Source: Lysobacter sp. CFH 32150
GTDB lineage: Bacteria; Pseudomonadota; Gammaproteobacteria; Xanthomonadales; Xanthomonadaceae
Length of the DNA: 64,000 nt
Assembly: GCF_022758295.1 (NCBI RefSeq)
Contig: NZ_JALDWJ010000003.1
Location: forward strand, 186,001 to 250,000
Direction of reading: 5' to 3'
A model generated the notes under the pieces. The model did no database searches. It worked only from the letters and a program-made list of their open reading frames with translations, and was not told the DNA's origin. Every line of letters starts with the position of its first letter. Within the stretch, counting starts at the first letter, position 1. Position numbers and translations under genes: made by a program. Shown in pieces: positions 57,829-64,000 of the stretch.

Positions 57829-59475
57829 ATGACGTTACGGATCGCGCTGGCGCAGTTCGATTTCCCGGTTGGCGCAGTGGCGTCGAACGCCGAACGCATC
57901 GCAATGATGATTACGGCGGCGCGCGATGAGCACCGCGCCGACGTGGTGCTGTTCCCGGAGTTGGCGCTCAGCGGCTATCCGCCGGAAGACCTGCTGTTGC
58001 GGCCGAGCTTCCTCGCCGATTGCGAAGTGGCGCTGCAGCGTATCGCCGTCGGCACCCACGGCATCGTCGCCGTGGTCGGCTGGCCGCAGGCGTCAGGTGC
58101 GGTGGTCTACAACGCCGCCAGCGTGTTGCGTGATGGTGGCGTTGCGCACACCTATCGCAAACGTGAGCTGCCGAACTACGCGGTGTTCGACGAGCGTCGT
58201 TATTTCGACGTCGATCCGGATCGCGATCATTGCGTGTTCGAAGTAAACGGTGTGCAAGTCGGCCTGATCATCTGCGAAGACCTGTGGTTCCCCGAGCCGC
58301 TGGCCGACACCGTCGCCGCCGGCGCGCAGCTGGTGCTGGTGCCGAACGCGTCGCCGTTCGAGCGCGACAAGCATGCGCAACGCGATGCGTTATTGGCGCA
58401 GCGCGTGCATGAGGGTGGCGTCGCGCTTGCCTATCTCAATGTCGTCGGTGGCCAGGATGCATTGGTCTTCGATGGCGCTTCGGTGCTCGCCGATGGCGAT
58501 GGCGTGGTGCATCCGGCGGCGACTGCCTTCGAAGACCATTGGCTGGTCGCGGATTTCGATGCCGATACGCGCAAGTTCGCCCCCATCCATTGGCCGATCG
58601 AAGCCGACGAGAGCCGCGATGCCCTGGCGTGGCGCGCAGTGGTACGCGGCACCCGCGATTACTGCACCAAGAACGGATTCAGCAAAGTGTGGCTGGGGTT
58701 GTCCGGGGGCATCGACTCGGCGCTGGTACTGGCCATCGCGGTCGATGCGCTCGGCGCGGACAACGTCACCGCAGTACGGCTGCCCTCGCGCTACACCGCC
58801 GACCTGTCCAACGACCTCGCTGCCGAGCAATGCATCGCACTTGGGGTGAAGTACGAAACCGTGCCGATCGAAGCGCCATTCAGGGGCCTGCTCGAAGCGC
58901 TGGGACCGGTATTCGCGGGCAGACCCGCCGATGTCACCGAGGAAAACCTGCAGTCGCGCGCGCGCGGCGTGATCATGATGGCGTTGAGCAACAAGTTCGG
59001 TGGACTGTTGCTGACCACCGGCAACAAGAGCGAATACGCGGTTGGCTACGCCACGATCTACGGCGACATGTGCGGCGGTTACGCGCCGATCAAGGACCTG
59101 TACAAGACCGAGGTCTATGCGCTGGCGCGCTGGCGCAACACCATCGGCGGCAGCGCTCCGCATGGCGGCAGCGTCCTTCCTGAAGCGGTGATCGAACGGC
59201 CACCGTCAGCGGAACTGCGCGAGAACCAGAAGGACCAGGATTCGCTACCACCCTACGACGTCCTCGACGCGATCCTGTATCGCCACGTCGACCAGGAACA
59301 GTCGCGCGACGAGATCGTCGCCGCCGGTTTCGATGACGCGATCGTCGACAAGGTGCTGCGACTGGTGCGGATCAGTGAATGGAAGCGACACCAGGCCGCA
59401 CCGGGACCGAAGGTGTCGCGGCGTGCGTTCGGGCGCGAGCGACGGTATCCGATCACGAACGGGTATTCGGCCTAG
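57829..59475 (+). CDS. nadE: Glutamine-dependent NAD+ synthetase
   Basis: 548 residues, two domains. The N-terminal nitrilase-type glutaminase has the triad E44, K111 and C149 (LFPELALSGYPPEDL; YRKRELPNYAVFDERRYF; LIICEDLWFPE). The C-terminal NAD synthetase has the PP-loop SGGIDSA (292-298) and GNKSEYAVGYATIYGDMCGGYAPIKDL. It amidates deamido-NAD to NAD, using glutamine. It is convergent with bamD across a shared terminator. Confidence 0.98.
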   Translation: MTLRIALAQFDFPVGAVASNAERIAMMITAARDEHRADVVLFPELALSGYPPEDLLLRPSFLADCEVALQRIAVGTHGIVAVVGWPQASGAVVYNAASVLRDGGVAHTYRKRELPNYAVFDERRYFDVDPDRDHCVFEVNGVQVGLIICEDLWFPEPLADTVAAGAQLVLVPNASPFERDKHAQRDALLAQRVHEGGVALAYLNVVGGQDALVFDGASVLADGDGVVHPAATAFEDHWLVADFDADTRKFAPIHWPIEADESRDALAWRAVVRGTRDYCTKNGFSKVWLGLSGGIDSALVLAIAVDALGADNVTAVRLPSRYTADLSNDLAAEQCIALGVKYETVPIEAPFRGLLEALGPVFAGRPADVTEENLQSRARGVIMMALSNKFGGLLLTTGNKSEYAVGYATIYGDMCGGYAPIKDLYKTEVYALARWRNTIGGSAPHGGSVLPEAVIERPPSAELRENQKDQDSLPPYDVLDAILYRHVDQEQSRDEIVAAGFDDAIVDKVLRLVRISEWKRHQAAPGPKVSRRAFGRERRYPITNGYSA

Positions 59476-59489
59476 TCCGACGTCCAAAC

Positions 59490-59517
59490 AAAAACGCCGC
59501 CCGGAGGCGGCGTCTTT
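59490..59517. terminator. Bidirectional terminator between nadE and bamD
   Basis: An 8-bp stem ACGCCGCC/GGCGGCGT (59494-59501, 59506-59513) with a CGGA loop. The plus strand continues CTTTC, while the minus strand continues TTTTGTTTG after the stem, so it is stronger for bamD. It serves two convergent genes. Confidence 0.85.
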
Positions 59518-59534
59518 CGCGATGCAGTCGGGGC

Positions 59535-60395
59535 TTAAGGCTTGGTCGCCGCCGACTTCTCGCCCGCGAACGGATTGAGCTTGCGGAAATTGGACGGGTA
59601 GTCCGGCCATTTGCCGCTCAGCCACGGGTGGTTCGGGTCGTTCTGCTGCAGCACGCGCTTGGCATCGTTGGCGAGGGTCTCGTTGCCGAGCTTGGTATAC
59701 GCCTCGGCGAGCACGGCGACCGCATCGTTCTGGTGCTCGCTCTGCGGATAGGTCTCGAGCAGGTACTTGGCGCGCGTCGCCGCGGCGACCCAGGCGGTGC
59801 GGCGCAGGTAATACAGCGCCGTGTCGAGTTCGTGCTTCGCGAACAGGTTGCGCAGTTCGACCATGCGTGTGCGCGCGTCGGCCGCGTAGCGGCTGTTGGG
59901 ATAGCGTTCGGCGACGATCGAGAAGTCGTTGTAGGCCTGCTGCGGCGTCGACAGGTCGCGGTTGCTCATCTCCAGCGAGAACACGCGCTGCAGGAAGATG
60001 GCGTTGCGGGTCGCGTTGGACAGGCCGCGCAGGTAATAGAAGTAGGCGATGTTGCGATGGGTCGGATAGGTGCGGATGAAGCGGTCGATGGTGGACACCG
60101 CGTCATCGTGCTTGCCGGCCTTGAACTGTGCGTAGGCCGTTTCCATCAGCGCTTGTTCGGTATATGGACCGTACGGGTATTGCGCGATCAGGCGCTGGAA
60201 TGTCTCGGTCGCGCCGCCCCAGCGTTCGTCCTTCATCTGGTCGTGGGCGCGGTTGTAGAGCTGCTCGACCGGCACGCCCTCGTTGCGGTTTTCTTTTTTC
60301 CAGAGTTTGCTGATCCGGGCACAGCCGGAGCTGGCGAGGATGACGACGAGCAGCAACAGCAGCAGGGAGCGCAGCGGGACGAAGCGTGGGGTCAT
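59535..60395 (-). CDS. bamD: Outer membrane assembly lipoprotein BamD
   Basis: 286 residues. Lipoprotein signal with lipobox LASSGC (Cys25), then five TPR-type repeats (for example VEQLYNRAHDQMKDERWGGATETFQRLIAQYP). It is an essential part of the BAM complex, which inserts beta-barrels into the outer membrane. The tail is slightly longer than in E. coli. It is divergent from rluD, an arrangement conserved in gammaproteobacteria. Confidence 0.98.
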   Translation of the reverse strand: MTPRFVPLRSLLLLLLVVILASSGCARISKLWKKENRNEGVPVEQLYNRAHDQMKDERWGGATETFQRLIAQYPYGPYTEQALMETAYAQFKAGKHDDAVSTIDRFIRTYPTHRNIAYFYYLRGLSNATRNAIFLQRVFSLEMSNRDLSTPQQAYNDFSIVAERYPNSRYAADARTRMVELRNLFAKHELDTALYYLRRTAWVAAATRAKYLLETYPQSEHQNDAVAVLAEAYTKLGNETLANDAKRVLQQNDPNHPWLSGKWPDYPSNFRKLNPFAGEKSAATKP

Positions 60396-60496
60396 GGCAG
60401 ATACACGGGCGCCGGGGGCACGAAGGGCCGATAATAACAGGCTCGCAATAACAGTCCGGGCGAGCGGCCCCTCCCAGCCTGAACCGAAGCCCTCGC

Positions 60497-61483
60497 ATGA
60501 CCGCAGCCGACACTGACCGCGCCGAACCGCGCACCGCCCTGGTCCCCGACAGCGCCTCTGGACGCCGTTTCGACGCCGTTCTGGCGGAGCTGTTCCCTGA
60601 ATTCTCGCGGTCGCGGCTGGCCGAATGGATCAAGTCCGGCGACGCCCTGCTCGACGGCAAGCCGGTCCGGCCGCGCGATCCGGTGCGCGGCGGCGAGACC
60701 GTTTCGCTCGATGTCGTGCTGGAAACGCAGACCGAGGCCGTGGCCGAGGACATCGCCCTCGACGTCCTGTACGAGGACAGTGAGGTGATCGTGCTGAACA
60801 AGCCGGCCGGCCTCGTCGTGCATCCGGGCGCAGGCAATCCGGCCGGGACCTTGGTCAATGCGCTGTTGCATCGCGACCCGACCCTGTCGCTACTGCCCCG
60901 TGCCGGCATCGTGCACCGGCTCGACAAGGACACCTCCGGTGTCATGGTCGTCGCGCGCACGGTGCCCGCGCATACCGCGCTGGTCGCCCAGTTGTCGGCC
61001 CGCGGCGTGCATCGGCAATACCTCGCCATCGTGGTCGGTGCGCTGGTGTCCGGCGGCACCGCCAACGCCGCGATCGATCGCCATCCGCGCGACCGCATCC
61101 GCATGGCGGTGCGCGAGGACGGCCGCGACGCGGTCACGCATTACCGCCTGCGTGAGCGCTTCCGCGCCCATACCGCGCTGGAATGCCGCCTCGAAACCGG
61201 CCGCACCCACCAGATCCGCGTGCACATGGCGCACCTCAAACATCCGATCGTAGGCGACCCGCTCTACGGCGGCCCGTTGAAGCTGCCGAAAGGCGCGACG
61301 CCGGAGTTGATCGAAGCCCTGCGCGGCTTCAAGCGCCAGGCCCTGCACGCGGAAACGTTGGAGTTCGCGCATCCGATCACGGGCGAACCCGTGCGTTGCA
61401 CCGCGCCCGTACCGGACGACATGCAGCACTTGATGAAGGCGCTGCGCGACGATGCGAAGGCGGCTGCCGGGGCTGCGCGTTGA
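60497..61483 (+). CDS. rluD: 23S rRNA pseudouridine(1911/1915/1917) synthase RluD
   Basis: 328 residues. N-terminal S4 RNA-binding domain ([19 protein letters not shown]) and the RsuA/RluA catalytic domain with HRLDKDTSG (catalytic D143) and the [11 protein letters not shown] motif. It makes three pseudouridines in helix 69. The stop overlaps the TTG start of pgeF. Confidence 0.97.
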   Translation: MTAADTDRAEPRTALVPDSASGRRFDAVLAELFPEFSRSRLAEWIKSGDALLDGKPVRPRDPVRGGETVSLDVVLETQTEAVAEDIALDVLYEDSEVIVLNKPAGLVVHPGAGNPAGTLVNALLHRDPTLSLLPRAGIVHRLDKDTSGVMVVARTVPAHTALVAQLSARGVHRQYLAIVVGALVSGGTANAAIDRHPRDRIRMAVREDGRDAVTHYRLRERFRAHTALECRLETGRTHQIRVHMAHLKHPIVGDPLYGGPLKLPKGATPELIEALRGFKRQALHAETLEFAHPITGEPVRCTAPVPDDMQHLMKALRDDAKAAAGAAR

Positions 61484-62226
61484 ACGATGCTGCGATCCTC
61501 CCGGCCGACTGGCCCGCACCACAGAACGTGTGCGCGTTCACCACGCTGCGTCATGGTGCCGGCGCCTCGCTGCCGCCGTTCGATACGTTCAATCTCGGCC
61601 TGCGCAGCGGCGACGATGTCCAGACGGTCGCGCGTAACCGTGTCGAATTGATCGAACGTTTCGCGCTGCCATCCGCGCCCCGCTGGCTGCACCAGGTGCA
61701 CGGAACGACGGTCGTAGCCGAGCCTGGCTTCGACGAACCCGAAGCCGATGCGGCCATCACGCGCACGCCAGGCACGGTGCTTGCGATCCTCACCGCCGAT
61801 TGCATGCCGGTGGTGTTCGCCGCGGACGACGGTAGCGAAGTCGGTGCGGCGCATGCCGGTTGGCGCGGGCTTGCCGGTGGCGTGCTCGAAGCAACGGTCG
61901 CGGCGATGCAGACGCCATCGGCAGACATCGTTGCCTGGCTCGGTCCTGCGGCGGGGCCGCAGGCCTACGAGATCGGCCAGGAAGTCCTGGATGCCTTCGT
62001 TGCGCACGATCCACGCGCAGCATCGGCCTTCGCCGCCACCCGGCCTGGTCACTGGCGCATCGACCTGTATGCGCTGGCGCGGCAACGCCTCGCCGATGCC
62101 GGCGTCGGGCGCGTGTTCGGCGGCGACCTGTGCACGATCACCGATCCGCAGCGGTTCTTCTCCCACCGTCGCGACCAGCGCACAGGACGCATGGCGACGC
62201 TGGCTTGGCTCCGGCCGTTGCAGTAA
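61480..62226 (+). CDS. pgeF: Peptidoglycan editing factor PgeF (YfiH, laccase-fold)
   Basis: 248 residues from TTG 61480, which overlaps the rluD stop (TTGA). Metal-site residues are seen in WLHQVHG (H71, H74), TADCMPV (C108) and AAHAGWRG (H125). Once annotated as polyphenol oxidase, the family hydrolyses L-Ser-containing UDP-MurNAc to correct MurC errors and can act as a purine nucleoside phosphorylase. The rluD-pgeF pairing is conserved. A short piece of this gene (61681-61714) recurs at the window end. Confidence 0.94.
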   Translation: MNDAAILPADWPAPQNVCAFTTLRHGAGASLPPFDTFNLGLRSGDDVQTVARNRVELIERFALPSAPRWLHQVHGTTVVAEPGFDEPEADAAITRTPGTVLAILTADCMPVVFAADDGSEVGAAHAGWRGLAGGVLEATVAAMQTPSADIVAWLGPAAGPQAYEIGQEVLDAFVAHDPRAASAFAATRPGHWRIDLYALARQRLADAGVGRVFGGDLCTITDPQRFFSHRRDQRTGRMATLAWLRPLQ

Positions 62227-62291
62227 GTCTTGCCGCCGCTCCTCGCGGCTGCAGTATCGTGCGCGGCAGTGTCCTCAAGCCGACGGAATCC

Positions 62292-63893
62292 ATGCCAATG
62301 ACATCCTCCCGCCGCTGGTTCGTCGCCGGTGACCTCAACGGCTTCTTCGGCCTGGTGGTCGACAACCTGTCGATCCTCGGCTTCATCGCGGCTGCGCTGA
62401 TCGGTATCTTCGGTTTTCCCGCCGAGGTGGTGTATGCGCGGATGTTTCCGGGCACCGCTTTCGGCGTGCTCGTCGGCAACCTGATCTATACCGCGATGGC
62501 GCGCCGCCTCGCCGCGAGAACCGGTCGCGACGATGTCACCGCGATGCCGCTCGGGCTGGACGCGCCGACCAGTATCGGCATGGCGCTGCTGGTGCTGGGC
62601 CCGGCATTCGTCGCATTCAAGCAGCAGGGGCTCGACGAGCACGCGGCGGCGATCGCGACCTGGCAGCTCGGCATGGCCTCGCTGATGGTGATGGGTGCGC
62701 TGAAGTTCGTGCTGTCGTTCGCCGGCGACGCGGTGACGCGGCTGATCCCGCGCGCCGGCCTGCTCGGTTCGATCGCCGGCATTGCGCTGGTGCTGATGGG
62801 ATTCCTGCCGCTGGTCGAGGCGTTGCGCTCGCCGGTGGTCGGCTTCGTCACGCTCGGTCTGCTGTTGTACGTGCTGATTGCGAAGGGCCGGTTGCCGGTG
62901 AAACTGCCTGGCGTGTTCGTCGCGTTCGTATTCGGCACCGTGCTGTATTACGTGCTTGGCGCAGCCGGCCTGGGCGCACCGGGTTTCCGTTGGCCGCAGC
63001 TGGCACCGCTGCAACTGCATTTGCCGTGGCCGACGCTGGGCTTCGTCGAGGGGTTGCCCGCGACCGTTCCGTATCTGCCGCTGCTGCTGCCCTTCGGCCT
63101 GTTGATGGTGGTCGGCGGCATCAATGTCAGCGAGAGCGCGCGTGCGGCGGGCGACGACTACCGCACACGCGACATCCTGCTCGCCGAGGCGTTCTCGACC
63201 CTGATCGCCGGTGTCTGCGGCGGCGTCGCGCAGACGACGCCATACATCGGCCAGCCTGCGTACAAGCACATGGGTGCGCGCAGTGGCTACACGCTGCTGA
63301 CCGGACTGTTCATCGGCATCGGCGGGATGCTGGGTCTGGTGTCAGGGTTGGTGCAATGGCTGCCGCTGGCGGTGCTGGCGCCGATCATCGTCTACGTCGC
63401 CCTAGACATCACCACCCAGGCGTTCCAGGCGACGCCACGCGAACATGCCGCGGCGATGGTGCTGGGGTTCCTGCCGTCGGTCGCGTACATGCTGTCGATC
63501 AAGCTCGGTAATCCGGCCTGGATCCCACCACAGCATTTCGCCGAACTGATGGCCGCCGGCGACAGCCCCGGCCTGCCGGAAATGGCGGTGATCGTGACGC
63601 TCGGCAATGGCTTCATCATCACCGCGATGATCTGGACGTCGGCGGTGGCGGCGATGGTCGACCGGCGCCTGCTGCGCGCGGCGGCGTTCCTGTTCGCTGG
63701 AGCCGTCCTCGCGCTGTTCGGCATCATCCACTCGGTGCATCCGCAGGGCGGCATCTACCTGCCATGGACGTTGCAGGGATTGCCGAGCGTGATCGCGTGG
63801 CAGTTCATCGGCGCCTACCTGGCGCTGGCGACGTTGATGGCATTGCTGTCGCTGCAGCGCGATGCGTCGAAACCAGGGACGGCGGTGCGCTAG
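62292..63893 (+). CDS. NCS2-like (xanthine/uracil-type) permease
   Basis: 533 residues with about twelve to thirteen membrane helices. An N-terminal GDLNGFFGLVVDNLSILGF and the central GGINVSESARAAGDDYRTRDILLAEAFSTLIAGVCGGVAQTTPY resemble the helix-3/10 regions of NCS2 nucleobase transporters. The substrate is not known, and the family in these genomes is uncharacterised. The start is ATG 62292, or 62298 two codons later. The C-terminus ends where a pgeF-like fragment begins. Confidence 0.8.
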   Translation: MPMTSSRRWFVAGDLNGFFGLVVDNLSILGFIAAALIGIFGFPAEVVYARMFPGTAFGVLVGNLIYTAMARRLAARTGRDDVTAMPLGLDAPTSIGMALLVLGPAFVAFKQQGLDEHAAAIATWQLGMASLMVMGALKFVLSFAGDAVTRLIPRAGLLGSIAGIALVLMGFLPLVEALRSPVVGFVTLGLLLYVLIAKGRLPVKLPGVFVAFVFGTVLYYVLGAAGLGAPGFRWPQLAPLQLHLPWPTLGFVEGLPATVPYLPLLLPFGLLMVVGGINVSESARAAGDDYRTRDILLAEAFSTLIAGVCGGVAQTTPYIGQPAYKHMGARSGYTLLTGLFIGIGGMLGLVSGLVQWLPLAVLAPIIVYVALDITTQAFQATPREHAAAMVLGFLPSVAYMLSIKLGNPAWIPPQHFAELMAAGDSPGLPEMAVIVTLGNGFIITAMIWTSAVAAMVDRRLLRAAAFLFAGAVLALFGIIHSVHPQGGIYLPWTLQGLPSVIAWQFIGAYLALATLMALLSLQRDASKPGTAVR

Positions 63894-63923
63894 CTGCACC
63901 AGAGGTGCACGGGACGACGGTCG
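63888..63923. repeat. Degenerate fragment similar to pgeF 61681-61714
   Basis: The 36 bases match pgeF 61681-61714 at all but a few positions, with a 2-base insertion after CACCAG. The longest shared block is GTGCACGG-ACGACGGTCG with one mismatch. In pgeF this encodes the metal-site region [10 protein letters not shown]. The copy contains the permease stop TAG where pgeF has TGG. Similarity ends after 63923. Confidence 0.6.
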
Positions 63924-64000
63924 CGACCAGCACACCGGTTGCAGGGCGACGATCTGCTGGATCGTCTGACGCTGCATCGAGTGCGATGCGTCTACAGCAA
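63924..64000. other. Non-coding end of window
   Basis: Seventy-seven bases with no recognised gene, terminator or repeat. Confidence 0.4.

Overview
The window is chromosomal DNA from a high-GC gammaproteobacterium, most likely a member of the Xanthomonadales (Lysobacterales; Lysobacteraceae or Rhodanobacteraceae). This rests on the FtsZ N-terminus (MAHFELLEKMAPN), a division/cell-wall cluster without murD, the Nudix-ThiE fusion, and the pilS-sucC-sucD linkage. No tRNA, rRNA, CRISPR array, integrase or insertion sequence was recognised. Almost the whole window is coding, and many genes are joined by 1-4 base start/stop overlaps.

1-18 kb: a partial lipoprotein gene (minus strand), then the division and cell wall (dcw) cluster mraZ-rsmH-ftsL-ftsI-murE-murF-mraY-ftsW-murG-murC-ddlB-ftsQ-ftsA-ftsZ-lpxC. 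A good sigma-70 promoter and three 10-bp-spaced MraZ-box-like repeats precede mraZ. murD is absent from its usual place between mraY and ftsW.

17.5-27.6 kb: a DUF721 (DciA-like) gene and an M23 peptidase gene that share a head-to-head CATG start, then secA and a Nudix-ThiE fusion, then coaE, pilD, pilC and pilB on the minus strand. This keeps the ancestral gammaproteobacterial order secA-mutT-coaE-pilD/C/B.

27.6-48 kb: an accessory block between pilB and pilR. On the plus strand are a polyprenyl-phosphate-type glycosyltransferase, a second GT2 enzyme, and a CDP-sugar pathway (rfbF, rfbG, RmlC-like epimerase, C-methyltransferase, acyltransferase, NAD-dependent reductase, CmcI-like enzyme), followed by a Wzx-like flippase. 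On the minus strand, pilA (major pilin, with a sigma-54 promoter) is followed by two related GT-C membrane proteins with probable TPR tails, a GT4, an epimerase and a GT2. A 999-residue MFS/spermidine-synthase fusion follows pilA on the other strand. I read this block as a candidate pilin or surface glycosylation system built around a methyl-branched 6-deoxysugar. That role is inference.

48-64 kb: pilR and pilS (the two-component system expected to drive pilA), sucC-sucD, then a cobalamin riboswitch with a Shine-Dalgarno-masking hairpin upstream of nrdA-nrdB (class I ribonucleotide reductase). These are followed by a thioesterase, nadE, bamD (minus), rluD, pgeF and an NCS2-like permease. The last 110 bases carry a short degenerate copy of part of pgeF.
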